Below are positions 16,344 to 24,733 of a stretch of DNA of 64,000 nt, in pieces. Source of the stretch: Tolypothrix brevis GSE-NOS-MK-07-07A (GTDB taxonomy: Bacteria > Cyanobacteriota > Cyanobacteriia > Cyanobacteriales > Nostocaceae). The position numbers were made by a program, and so were the translations under genes. Under the pieces are notes generated by a model that made no database searches, had not been told where the DNA came from, and was given only the letters and a program-made list of their open reading frames with translations. The stretch spans positions 1 to 64,000 of the forward strand of contig JAHHIJ010000002.1 of the NCBI GenBank assembly GCA_019358985.1, given 5' to 3'. Each line of letters begins with the position of its first letter. Positions within the stretch are counted from its first letter, which is position 1.

Positions 16344-17906
16344 TTAATCTCCAGTCTCCAGTTCCTTATCTTCCACGGCGTCAACTTTATCTTGCAACGG
16401 CTTGACTACTCGTGCGATCGCTTGTTGAATAAAAGCCTTAACAAACTCATCACGACGATTAATTTGAAACTGTCGCTGTACTACCTCCGTCATCCCACCA
16501 TCACCCCAATCTTGATCGTGACGGAAATACTCAATAAAACTTTTACCAGCAATCCGAGTTAAATAAGCCGCTGTGACACCTTGAATTGCCCGACCAATAA
16601 TAAATGTGGCAACATTCAGTTGCAATGCAGTTGAAAGTAATTGAATCGCTCCCTTGACAATACCCAAACTGGCAAGAGTTTTCGCCAAAGACAACGCTAA
16701 CTCTCGTCCGCGCTCCAAATTCAACTCACAGCCGTAAATTTTACCAATTTCCACCACCATTTGCGCGTTGACGGCGGCTGTAGCCAGCAAATCGACCATC
16801 GGTAAAGGTGTCACCGAAACTACACCAGCACCAATCCACTGAAACCGCTCAACAATTTTATCAGCTTGACGGCGACGTTGAGCATCGATGAGCTTCCGGG
16901 CTTCTTCTCCCAATCGCATTGATTGCAGCAAAATATTATCTGCCACTAAATCTTCACCTTCTGCCCGCAATATTGCAGCCATTCGCCGCAATAATGGTAA
17001 AATATCTGCTTCCGGCTGATAGATTTCGCCATTTTCTAATTGTGCAGCTTCGGGATTAGCAGCGATCGCCACAACATCAGTTGCGGCAATAAATCCGCGC
17101 ACTCGTTGACGCAACCGTGCGAGAATAGCCTCTTTATCTTCTTCCGTGTACATATCGATTTTGTTGAGAACCAAAAGCGATCGCTTACCAATTTCCGCCA
17201 AAGTCCGCAACGGCTCATATTCAGAACGCCGTAAATCATTATCCACTACAAACAACAGCAAATCAGCTTCAGTCGCCAGTTCTCGCGCTAATTGTTCGCG
17301 TTCGGTTCCCGCTACCCCCGCTTCTAAAATCCCCGGCGTATCCGTAATTAAAATTTTACGTTCTAATCCCTTCAAGCGCAAACAATAAGTTTCCCCTACC
17401 TGAGTGGTTCCCATCGGCGCATCTACACGTCCCACCATGCGTCCCATTACCCCATTTACCAAAGAAGTTTTACCAGCACTTCCCGTGCCAAATACGACTA
17501 CTTGAATTTCGCGACGTGCTAAATTTGCCTCAATCTCACGCGATCGACTCAGTAAAGCTTGCTTCTGCACTTCATCTTGAATTATTGATACTTGTTGCCG
17601 CACAGCTTGTAATGTAGAAGAAGCGGCTTCAGATTTGACAGCAGGAATTTCTGCCGCAGTGACACGACGTTTACGTTGCGATCGCTTCTCACTTTTTTGA
17701 ATTACCAATACATAGTAGACAAAAGCGGCAATTAATGCTCCAATCAAAACAACCAGCAGCATCAACAGCAAATTGCCCAAAAGCGGCGAATAAGACAACT
17801 GCCAATAAAGGCGTGATAGCGAATCAATCAGCCACAGGCTTAGTCCTAAAATAAGGATGAGACCAACAATCAGCGTTACTATGCGCGACAGAGGCATGGA
17901 TGGCAT
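16344..17906 (-). CDS. Membrane-associated GTPase with DUF697 domain
   Basis: 520 residues. Two hydrophobic segments at about 8-30 and 40-68 anchor the protein. An Era/EngA-like GTPase domain follows: G1 GTGSAGKTS near 141, G3 DTPGI near 191, G4 NKID near 249. The C-terminal part (about 330-490) matches the DUF697/YcjF-type region, with Gly/Ala-rich helices. This family is widespread in cyanobacteria; its physiological role is not established. It stands alone, with the YefM/YoeB pair downstream on the same strand. Confidence 0.85.
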   Translation of the reverse strand: MPSMPLSRIVTLIVGLILILGLSLWLIDSLSRLYWQLSYSPLLGNLLLMLLVVLIGALIAAFVYYVLVIQKSEKRSQRKRRVTAAEIPAVKSEAASSTLQAVRQQVSIIQDEVQKQALLSRSREIEANLARREIQVVVFGTGSAGKTSLVNGVMGRMVGRVDAPMGTTQVGETYCLRLKGLERKILITDTPGILEAGVAGTEREQLARELATEADLLLFVVDNDLRRSEYEPLRTLAEIGKRSLLVLNKIDMYTEEDKEAILARLRQRVRGFIAATDVVAIAANPEAAQLENGEIYQPEADILPLLRRMAAILRAEGEDLVADNILLQSMRLGEEARKLIDAQRRRQADKIVERFQWIGAGVVSVTPLPMVDLLATAAVNAQMVVEIGKIYGCELNLERGRELALSLAKTLASLGIVKGAIQLLSTALQLNVATFIIGRAIQGVTAAYLTRIAGKSFIEYFRHDQDWGDGGMTEVVQRQFQINRRDEFVKAFIQQAIARVVKPLQDKVDAVEDKELETGD

Positions 17907-17999
17907 AGATTAGTGTGGTAAAGCAGATGATGCTTTTTATCTTAATGGTTTGCGCTGTAGGTGGGGGAAAATGGGAATTTTTGCACCGCTATGTTTTTG

Positions 18000-18200
18000 T
18001 GCAGCTTTGCGTAAAAAGGCTCTTCGTTTTTAAACGCACAGGAGCGCACTCCCGATGCAAAGTTTTCGTATAGGTTTTGTACAATGAGTCTACTTAGTAC
18101 AGCTTTGCATAAGTTCGTAGCAAACTAAATTTGGCAAGCCGATGCAATGCCAATGCAGAGCGATCCATTTAAAAACGCTACGCTTTTACGCAAAACTGTA
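18000..18200. mobile_element. MITE-like element G (about 200 bp)
   Basis: Ends are TGCAGCTTTGCGTAAAA and TTTTACGCAAAACTGTA, an inverted pair with few mismatches. A third related end (TACAGCTTTGCATAAG) sits inside near 18097, suggesting a compound or nested element. It fills half of the 17907-18305 gap; nothing else is recognisable there apart from the ribosome-binding site of the next gene. Confidence 0.55.
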
Positions 18201-18305
18201 TTTAGTTCGATATCAAGCTAATTTCATCACACTTGCTTTCTTTAGTGGCACTCAACATGTGAAAATTTGCATTTGGTAGGCTCAAAACAAAAGGAGAAAA
18301 AAGGT

Positions 18306-18830
18306 ATGGGACTTTTCGATCAAATTATTGGTGCTGTTGCCAATCCCAATCAACAAGGTAACATCGGACAAATCGGTAGTATCATCAACACCGTGCAGCA
18401 ACTGAGTAATAGCACTGGGGCAGATTCCTCAACTATGCAGTCGGTTTTTTCAATTGTCGGTGGACAAGTACGTTCTGCTTTACAACAAAAGCGAGACACA
18501 GATGGTAATGAGGCAGCAGAAGCTCTAGTAAATCAATTTGGTGGTACTTCTGCCAATCATGACGCCGTTACTTCCCTATTCTCAGCTGGGATGCAGCAAG
18601 AACTAGCAGAAAATGTTGCCCAACGTACTGGGTTAGATGCAAATATGATTCAACAACTACTACCGATGCTAGTTCCCGTTGTGTTAAATGTGTTAAAATC
18701 TGGAGCAAATGCTCAAAATCCCGAAGGGGGAGGGAATTCGGTGCTGAATTCTTTCTTGGATGCTGACAACGATGGTGATGTCGATATTGCTGACGCGATG
18801 CAAATGGCTAATCGTTATATGGGAAGGTAA
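18306..18830 (+). CDS. DUF937 family protein with calcium-loop-like C-terminus
   Basis: 174 residues from the ATG at 18306, chosen because AAAAGGAGAAAAAAGG sits just upstream. An earlier in-frame start lacks this. It has the DUF937 pattern: N-terminal MGLFDQIIGAV, then amphipathic helices with QQLLPMLVPVVLNVL. The C-terminus has DADNDGDVDIAD, an EF-hand/dockerin-style Asp-rich loop likely to bind calcium. No signal peptide. Function of the family is unknown; similarity to dockerin loops suggests protein-protein contacts (inference). Confidence 0.8.
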   Translation: MGLFDQIIGAVANPNQQGNIGQIGSIINTVQQLSNSTGADSSTMQSVFSIVGGQVRSALQQKRDTDGNEAAEALVNQFGGTSANHDAVTSLFSAGMQQELAENVAQRTGLDANMIQQLLPMLVPVVLNVLKSGANAQNPEGGGNSVLNSFLDADNDGDVDIADAMQMANRYMGR

Positions 18831-18883
18831 ATAAAGAACGTGGATAGTGGCTAGTTGTTGGTTGCTAATTACGAGTAAATAAT

Positions 18884-19005
18884 GTAGAGACGTAGCACTG
18901 CTACGTCTCTTGGCTTCGTGGTAACGCATATTTAAAATTTGGAGATGTCTATTAGACATTTACAGAAAAGACGTAGCAATGCTACGTCTCTACAAGGGTT
19001 ATGGT
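18884..19005. mobile_element. Two abutting partial MITE-A copies
   Basis: 18884-18951 is a 3' part ending GGAGATGTCTA. 18953-19005 is a 5' part starting TAGACATTT. Each contains a GACGTAGC hairpin. They stand tail to head, leaving no complete element, and end about 20 bp before the histidine kinase start. Confidence 0.65.
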
Positions 19006-19026
19006 TCTTAGAACTGAAAGCGCAAA

Positions 19027-20538
19027 ATGAATGTTTCTTTAGCTCAGGATCTGTCTATATATCAGCTAGCTTTGAGCGTACAAACGCCTCCCCAACCATT
19101 ATCTCTTAGTCCTGGGACTTTGCTGTCACTGGTGCGATCGCAAATTGACTTATTGATTGAGCAGAAAATTGCAGCCACTTTATGGGTAAAGCTACCACCA
19201 CAGAAAATTTGGCAATCAGAATTAGCGCGTTATCACTCGTGGGTAAAAGTGTCTGATGTCATTTATAGTTGTAACGTTGGGGAAAGGGTAGATCCAGTCC
19301 AAAGTTTACATGATTCAGATGCAGACTTGGCTTATAGTCAGAAAAAAGGCATAATTCCATCATATCAGCGCCAAGTGCAACTACTGCCACAAACAAGCCT
19401 TCTGGCACGGGAATACTTTTTAATGGTATTGTCACCACAATTTTGTAGTTTAATTTTAGTAAAGCGATGTCTGACGACAAGCCGCTCCGCGAACGCGTCT
19501 ACGCACAAAATACCCAAAACCCCTAACGCAAAAGTAAAAGGCAATAAACCAAGAGCGTTACTAACAATAAATACTTTTGAGGGAAGAATAATTCAACGAG
19601 TTTTAGATGGTATAAAACAAGCAACTGCGGCAGATTCATTTTCTCTAATACCGGCTGATTTTTTTTGCCCAAGTATGCCGGATGCAACATTGATGAGTTC
19701 CCTACTAGGAAAACAACTACAGCGACAAGAAGAAATAAATCGGCAAATCGCTGTTGAACGCTCAAGGAAAGTTCAGCAGCAAAATCAAAAACAATACAAG
19801 AAAGAAGAACTTAAGGATGAATACTTAAACAATGTGTGTCAAGAATTGCGTACACCCTTAACACACATGAAGACAGCACTTTCATTGTTAAATTCTCCCA
19901 ATCTCAAACCAACCCAGCGACAACGTTATTCACAAATGTTAAATGGTTTGTGCGATCGCCAAAGCTCCCTAATTACTGGTTTACTGGATTTGGTAGAATT
20001 AGAGCGCAATTTAGACTTAACTACTTTGGAATCAGTACGCCTCTGTGACATTGTACCTGGGGTAGTCAGTACCTATCAACCTTTAGCCGAAGAAAAAGGC
20101 ATTATACTTGGTTACACTGTACCCAATGACCTGCCAGCAGTTAGATGTGTCACTGGTACATTAAGGCAGATTGTAATTAATATATTGCATAACAGTATTA
20201 AGTTTACACCTAATGGTGGTCAAGTATCGGTGCGAGCCTTTGTAAGCGGAACTTACCCGCGTGAAGGCATCCAAAAAGCATCTACCACTAGCCAGGTTCA
20301 AAGGAATTATGTCCAACTAGAATTTCGCGACACAGGTATAGGTATTGCCGAAAACGAGATTCCCAAAATCTTCGATTGCTTTTATCGCGTGCGTTCAGGA
20401 GCAACGGAAGACAAGGGAGGCGTCGGTTTAGGCTTAATGATTGTTCAGCAACTGCTGCGAGGCTCTGGAGGCTCGATATCTGTAAAAAGTAAACTGTGTG
20501 AAGGTTCTATTTTTACGGTACAGTTAGCAGTTAGTTAA
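19027..20538 (+). CDS. DICT-domain sensor histidine kinase with Gln in place of the phospho-acceptor His
   Basis: 503 residues. The N-terminal 240 residues resemble the DICT sensory region found in cyanobacterial kinases. A HisKA-like helix pair follows from about 265. The H-box reads VCQELRTPLTHMK: the expected His is Gln272 (codon CAA). The ATPase domain looks complete: N-box VINILHNSIKFT, G1 DTGIGIA, G2 GVGLGLMI. It could therefore bind ATP but not autophosphorylate in the normal way, or it may be a phosphatase or partner subunit. Residues near 147-160 (CLTTSRSANASTHK) are repeat-encoded. The stop TAA is inside a heptamer repeat tract. No response regulator adjoins it. Confidence 0.8.
   Translation: MNVSLAQDLSIYQLALSVQTPPQPLSLSPGTLLSLVRSQIDLLIEQKIAATLWVKLPPQKIWQSELARYHSWVKVSDVIYSCNVGERVDPVQSLHDSDADLAYSQKKGIIPSYQRQVQLLPQTSLLAREYFLMVLSPQFCSLILVKRCLTTSRSANASTHKIPKTPNAKVKGNKPRALLTINTFEGRIIQRVLDGIKQATAADSFSLIPADFFCPSMPDATLMSSLLGKQLQRQEEINRQIAVERSRKVQQQNQKQYKKEELKDEYLNNVCQELRTPLTHMKTALSLLNSPNLKPTQRQRYSQMLNGLCDRQSSLITGLLDLVELERNLDLTTLESVRLCDIVPGVVSTYQPLAEEKGIILGYTVPNDLPAVRCVTGTLRQIVINILHNSIKFTPNGGQVSVRAFVSGTYPREGIQKASTTSQVQRNYVQLEFRDTGIGIAENEIPKIFDCFYRVRSGATEDKGGVGLGLMIVQQLLRGSGGSISVKSKLCEGSIFTVQLAVS
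19464..19506 (+). repeat. Repeat inside histidine kinase gene (inverse of the pbpC repeat)
   Basis: GCGATGTCTGACGACAAGCC and following bases to GCGTCTACGC are the reverse complement of the repeat at 11076-11116, with a short extra CGAACG. Read in frame. Confidence 0.85.
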
Positions 20539-20654
20539 TAGTTGATAGTAAATAGTAGATAGTAGATAGTGGTTAGTGGATAGTAGATAGTGCTTAGGAG
20601 TACTTTTTAATATCCAACAACCAACAACCAACAACTAACAACTAACAACTAACA
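20532..20654. repeat. Heptamer repeats TAGTNNN and CAACTAA
   Basis: 20532-20605 is a degenerate run of TAGTAGA/TAGTTGA/TAGTGGT units; 20612-20654 is a run of CAACCAA/CAACTAA units reaching the next start codon. They are typical short tandem repeats of heterocystous cyanobacteria. No room is left for an ordinary promoter or ribosome-binding site immediately before the next gene. Confidence 0.85.
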
Positions 20655-21446
20655 ATGTTCATCACCTTAATTGCAGACTACGGAAATGGCGATCCGGCTT
20701 TTGCTGAGGTTACGCAGCGTTTATTAACAGAATTACCGCAAGCGCAAATCAATTTAGTTTCAACTCCGGCTTTTAGTACCCTTGCTACTGGGTTTTGGAT
20801 TGCTCAACTTGGTTTGAACATTGGTCAGGAAGAACGTTTAATTTATCACAATTGTGCGCCTCGCCAAGATGATAAACAAGCCAGACGGAATAATGAAGGG
20901 GAGGGATTAACTTATGCTCTGCTTTCTAATAATGTTAAAGTCGTTGGTGTTAATGCTGGTTACACCCTCTCGTTTATCAAAGATTATTCACAAGTGCTGC
21001 ATATTGTCAACGTTTCTAGAGGCGGTTCGCAATTTCGATCGCGTGATGTATTTCCCAGTGCAGCCGGTGCAATTGGTAGAGGGGATTTAAGCGTTTTGGG
21101 AGAAGTTTTGAACAAAAGTGATATTCCTGATGCACCAAGCGATCGCGTAGCCTGGATTGATGGTTATGGTAACATCAAAACCACCATCCCCGCAGATAGC
21201 ATTAACCTCAAACCCGAAGCCAAAGTAATTATCCGCGTCGGTGATGTAGTCAGCGATGCAGTATACTCTGATGGTAGCTTTAAAGTGCCAGAAGGAACAT
21301 TAGCTTTTGCACCGGGAAGTTCGGGTTGGTTAACACCTGATGGAAAGCGATCGATTCGTTGGATGGAATTATTTTTGCGCGGTGGGAACGCTTGGGAACG
21401 CTTCGGTAAACCGCGTGTAAATCAATTAGTTACTTGTATTGGGTAA
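20655..21446 (+). CDS. SAM hydroxide adenosyltransferase-like (DUF62) protein
   Basis: 263 residues resembling the DUF62/SAM hydrolase family, which splits S-adenosylmethionine to adenosine and methionine. Matching features: N-terminal ITLIADYGNGDPAF (the family's TDFG..D motif), VFPSAAGAIGRGD (compare RDxFAPxAA), and a C-terminal beta domain with GYGNIKTTI (compare FGN). The VDPGVG segment of canonical enzymes is replaced by VVGVNAGYTLSF, so this is a divergent cyanobacterial subgroup and activity is uncertain. It overlaps no neighbour and ends 10 bp before the next ATG. Confidence 0.6.
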   Translation: MFITLIADYGNGDPAFAEVTQRLLTELPQAQINLVSTPAFSTLATGFWIAQLGLNIGQEERLIYHNCAPRQDDKQARRNNEGEGLTYALLSNNVKVVGVNAGYTLSFIKDYSQVLHIVNVSRGGSQFRSRDVFPSAAGAIGRGDLSVLGEVLNKSDIPDAPSDRVAWIDGYGNIKTTIPADSINLKPEAKVIIRVGDVVSDAVYSDGSFKVPEGTLAFAPGSSGWLTPDGKRSIRWMELFLRGGNAWERFGKPRVNQLVTCIG

Positions 21447-21456
21447 CATCAGCAAT

Positions 21457-22143
21457 ATGACTCAAGCCTTAACTAAAACAATAACCTTTGACGAATTTAT
21501 CGAATCGTATCCCGACCAAGGAAGATACGAATTACGCAACGGGGTAATTGTTGAGATGCCACAACCTACGGGAATACATGAATTAATCAGAGCCTTTCTA
21601 ATTGCTGAACTTAATTTTGAATTACGGCGATTAATTTTACCTTACTTTATTCCCCCTCAAGCGCTGGTTAAAGCTGTAGATGCAGAATCAGGCTATTTAC
21701 CAGATGTTCTCATAGTTGATCGCTCTAATTTAGCTAACGAGTCACTCTGGCAGAAATCATCTACACTTTCTCAGGCTGAATCAATTCCATTAATAATTGA
21801 AGTAGTCAGCACGGCAGTCGCTTCAAGCCGGGAAACCCGTCCAACGCGCTGCCTCAGCAATTGGCGTGATGATTATTATACCAAAGCTGGTGAATATGAA
21901 GGTATTGGAATACCCGAATATTGGATTGTAGATTATGCTGCGCTAGGTGGTCGTAAATTCATCGGTAATCCCAAGCAACCAACTATCTCGATTTATCAGC
22001 TTGTGGATGGGGAATATCAAGTAAGTCAATTTCGAGGTAATGACCACTTAGTGTCGTCAACATTCCCAGAGTTGAATTTGACAGTGCAACAGATTTTTGA
22101 TTTCTTCAAGCCGCACACTCGTGACATAAGCGTCATGAGTTAG
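21457..22143 (+). CDS. Uma2 family (DUF820) protein with repeat-encoded insert
   Basis: 228 residues from the ATG at 21457; an in-frame TTG at 21439 would overlap the previous gene. Closely related to the 210-aa Uma2 protein at 39744-40376. It has SGYLPDVLIVDRS (acidic core), PLIIEVVST, NWRDDYYTKAGEYEGIGIPEYWIVDY. Between VVST and NWRDDY it carries 15 extra residues (AVASSRETRPTRCLS) absent from the paralogue. The insert falls just after the catalytic beta strand that ends in E-V-V, so it may disturb or re-shape the active site. Confidence 0.88.
   Translation: MTQALTKTITFDEFIESYPDQGRYELRNGVIVEMPQPTGIHELIRAFLIAELNFELRRLILPYFIPPQALVKAVDAESGYLPDVLIVDRSNLANESLWQKSSTLSQAESIPLIIEVVSTAVASSRETRPTRCLSNWRDDYYTKAGEYEGIGIPEYWIVDYAALGGRKFIGNPKQPTISIYQLVDGEYQVSQFRGNDHLVSSTFPELNLTVQQIFDFFKPHTRDISVMS
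21814..21858 (+). repeat. 45-bp in-frame repeat insertion
   Basis: Sequence with the GGGAAACCCG palindrome, of the kind found between genes in Nostoc-type genomes. Comparison with the paralogue at 39744 gives clean borders and a length of exactly 15 codons. Confidence 0.85.
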
Positions 22144-22317
22144 GCGCTCCATATTCGTGATAAAATAGGCAGATAGCGAAAACCAAGCTAAAACTGAACC
22201 ACGACAACTAAAGATATGGGGTTCTACCGGGAAATAGATACTTTTGTATTGCTCCTCTGGTAGGTAAAATCTTTAAGGTACAGAGGTTAAACATACTTAA
22301 CTTTTAGGTACTTGTTT

Positions 22318-22441
22318 AAAAGTCGCCGTCGGTGCGCCGGAGACTTAAAAAACGCCTGCGGAGAACTTGTAAGTCCAGAAGCAATTCCGGCACAGATCGT
22401 TGAAGCAGGAATCGCGTGACTTTTAGTCACGCGATTCCTGC
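22318..22441 (+). mobile_element. IS200/IS605 tnpB 3'-end remnant with terminal hairpin
   Basis: One frame reads CAGDLKNACGELVSPEA and then IVEAGIA stop, resembling the C-terminal tail of cyanobacterial TnpB (NACGE type). It runs into the stem-loop GCAGGAATCGCGTGAC / GTCACGCGATTCCTGC at 22403-22441, typical of the right end of such elements. The bulk of tnpB is missing. In intact elements this end is the TnpB omega-RNA region. Confidence 0.45.
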
Positions 22442-22494
22442 TGACTTACTTTAATCTACAACCTCATCCTCGCTTTACCCAAGGGTAAATCTTT

Positions 22495-22528
22495 CCCTCT
22501 CCGCAAGCTCGGAGAGGGTGAGGTTTTT
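22495..22528. terminator. Hairpin terminator between convergent genes
   Basis: CCCTCTCCG/CGGAGAGGG stem with CAAGCT loop, enclosed by AACCTCA...TGAGGTT and followed by TTTTT on the + strand. It lies between the convergent Uma2 and histidine kinase genes. The sequence is also a known style of cyanobacterial repeat. The rest of the 22144-22572 gap is the tnpB remnant and unassigned sequence. Confidence 0.55.
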
Positions 22529-22572
22529 CACTCCTTTTTGGCTAATTCGATGACTCGTGTATACACCGTAGG

Positions 22573-23982
22573 TTAATCATTCAGCGGCAAAAAGATCGTT
22601 AAAACTTCGCCATGCTGTGGACGCTGACGGACAATTAGTTTACCGCCGATCGCTTGAAATAAATGCTTTGTCGCAGAAAGATTTAAGCTAATTACACCCG
22701 TCTCTGGTTGGAACATCAACAATTGACCTAAAGCCTTACGAATTGGTGGAGTTACGGCTGCGAAGGGGTTTTCACTGTCTTTGCATTGACTATGGGGTGA
22801 TAACTGTAACTTTAATTGATCGCCAGCAAGAATTACGTGTACTTGAATATGGCTACCAGATGGTAAACTGCGGGTAAAATTTTCTATTAAACCGGTGAGT
22901 ATGCGATCGAGCATTGAAGGATTGCTCACCACCATTGGTAATTGCTGCGGTAAGATAACATCTAAAGTTAAGTTACGCCGATTTGCGGTTTGTTGCCAAC
23001 GGGGAATGCTCTGCTGTAAAACTTGATCTAGAGAAGTTGGTGTCAGTTGAGTGTTGCTCGATTTCGCTGTGGCAGAAGTTTCTAATTCTGCGGCTTTAAA
23101 GAGCAACTCCATACGATCAATTTGCTCTGTACACTCGTGGTCAATAACTTCTAAACGCTTGATAACATTTGCGGGCAAGGTTTTCTGCTTCAACAGCAGA
23201 CGTGTCATAGTGCGAATTGTTGTCAAAGGTGTGCGGACTTCGTGAGCAAAAGCTTGAAGCAATTCTACATCGGGACGGGGTGAACGGTGAGCAGAAGGAG
23301 AAGAAGGGCAATTTTCTTTATCGTATCGGTTCGTACCTTTTTCTTCTTGGGGTAGTTGCGCTAACAATAACTGACTAAATTGCATCAAAATGTGGTAATC
23401 TGGTGCAACTGGCTCGTATTTTTCCACTAAAGAATTCAGTTCTGTGTAAAAATCAGGATTATTTATCATAACTCTCGCACCAAGCGATCGCCACGCTATC
23501 TCAACCACCTCTGGATCAAAGGAAAAGGAAAACCTTTTTTTACCGCAACTATCTTCTGCTAAAACTAATACTAATCTAAATTTTTCTGTAAAAATTAAGC
23601 AAAACTGCTCACTTCCCAACGGATCGGCAGGTAATAAAGGTAGTACCGATTCATAAGGAGCAATTTCATCTAACGTTACTGCCGTACCAGTCGGCATTTG
23701 AAATGGCATCAGTGCCAACGGGTTGAATGGTTTTGCTGTAAAAGTTATTGTCTGCAAGCTTTGAGTTAATCTTGGATCGCTGAACAAAGGTGCCGGTGCA
23801 GCTAAAACTAATCCTTGGGTGGCATCAGTCGAAGTAGTTGCTAAAGTATTTAATAGCAACTGTTCTGTTGCTGCTAAACTGACGCACCACTGCCGGTCTG
23901 ATGCAGCAGGTGAACATTTAGCCACGTTTGATTGACTTTCGGCTAAAATTTCACTCAGACTTGGCAAGATCCATTTGTACAC
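22573..23982 (-). CDS. Sensor histidine kinase with degenerate ATP-binding domain
   Basis: 469 residues, soluble. The N-terminal 230 residues form no domain I can name. H-box AFAHEVRTPLTTIRTM has its His at about 247. The ATPase region has an N-box-like LTGLIENFTRSL and ends in GGKLIVRQRPQHGEVLTIFLPL, but the G1 motif DxGxG is missing: the expected place reads LSPHSQCKDSENPFAA. The protein may bind ATP weakly or act as a non-catalytic partner. A short Ser/Pro/Arg-rich linker precedes the H-box. No receiver gene is adjacent, so its partner is unknown. Confidence 0.8.
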   Translation of the reverse strand: MYKWILPSLSEILAESQSNVAKCSPAASDRQWCVSLAATEQLLLNTLATTSTDATQGLVLAAPAPLFSDPRLTQSLQTITFTAKPFNPLALMPFQMPTGTAVTLDEIAPYESVLPLLPADPLGSEQFCLIFTEKFRLVLVLAEDSCGKKRFSFSFDPEVVEIAWRSLGARVMINNPDFYTELNSLVEKYEPVAPDYHILMQFSQLLLAQLPQEEKGTNRYDKENCPSSPSAHRSPRPDVELLQAFAHEVRTPLTTIRTMTRLLLKQKTLPANVIKRLEVIDHECTEQIDRMELLFKAAELETSATAKSSNTQLTPTSLDQVLQQSIPRWQQTANRRNLTLDVILPQQLPMVVSNPSMLDRILTGLIENFTRSLPSGSHIQVHVILAGDQLKLQLSPHSQCKDSENPFAAVTPPIRKALGQLLMFQPETGVISLNLSATKHLFQAIGGKLIVRQRPQHGEVLTIFLPLND

Positions 23983-24156
23983 AGGTTTTCACCTCTTAGT
24001 TCACTCAAGGGCTGAGAGCATCTATAAAAGACATTACACTATGAGGTTATAGTTATTTGTGTAGTGCCAACAGTCGTAGAACCGAACACTCTAAGGCGCA
24101 ATTTCCCCTAGAACAGCGATTGAGTATTCATTGTGGCGAAAAAAGTCGGTTTATCA

Positions 24157-24465
24157 GAAAAATGGGTTTAAAACCCCGTCCTTCCAGGACGGCTTTGCGT
24201 GGTAGTATGTATATACCGCAAAGCCGACGGGCAACTTGACTCAACCGAACACGTCTTAGCAACGTGGTGTCCGGGCAAACGTTGCAAACGGTGTAGTACC
24301 GATGGGCTGTCGGGAATCCAAAACGCCTATGCAGACGGTTTGCCGGGGATTGGGGAAACTCAATCTAGGTCAAAGTCGAAAACCCGTAAGGGAGCAACTA
24401 GGAAATCTAAGAAGTGATTCTTAGAAGCTCCGTCCGCGACGGTCGGAGTCATGTCACATTCGTTT
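24157..24465 (+). mobile_element. Deleted IS200/IS605-type element (ends plus tnpB tail)
   Basis: Left part: CCCGTCCTTCCAGGACGG hairpin followed by a long stem CGGCTTTGCG..CGCAAAGCCG (24190-24226). Right part: a frame ending NAYADGLPGIGETQSRSK...KSKK stop at 24415-24417, like a TnpB C-terminal tail, then a terminal hairpin CTCCGTCCG/CGGTCGGAG (24428-24450) and GTCATGTCAC. The nuclease core is deleted. The 23983-24156 stretch before it holds nothing recognisable. Confidence 0.5.
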
Positions 24466-24485
24466 ACAATCAACTGTTCCCACAA

Positions 24486-24579
24486 TAGACATCTCCAGAG
24501 TCATACGTAGAGACGTAGTACTGCTACGTCTAATCAAGGGTTTGGGGCAACGCATAGTTCATTTCCACTCCTATGTCTA
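24486..24579. mobile_element. MITE-A copy (94 bp)
   Basis: Starts TAGACATCTCC and ends CCTATGTCTA. Contains a GACGTAGTACTGCTACGTC hairpin and the TAATCAAGGGTTTGGGGCAA core shared by the family. About 150 bp before ndhD. Confidence 0.8.
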
Positions 24580-24733
24580 ATGCATGAATTAACATCCGGC
24601 ATTTCTCTATGGATAGCCAAGAGAAATCATTATGATTATCTTTACTTATAGATAACCTCGATAAATAATTATGAACAATTGTTTACAAAAAGCTCTAAGA
24701 TAATTTCATTGAATAAATAAGTATTTTTGCTCA

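Noticed and set aside
24199-24417. 72-aa basic protein
   Set aside because: It spans the deletion junction of an IS200/IS605-type remnant; only the tail resembles TnpB, so it is treated as part of the remnant.
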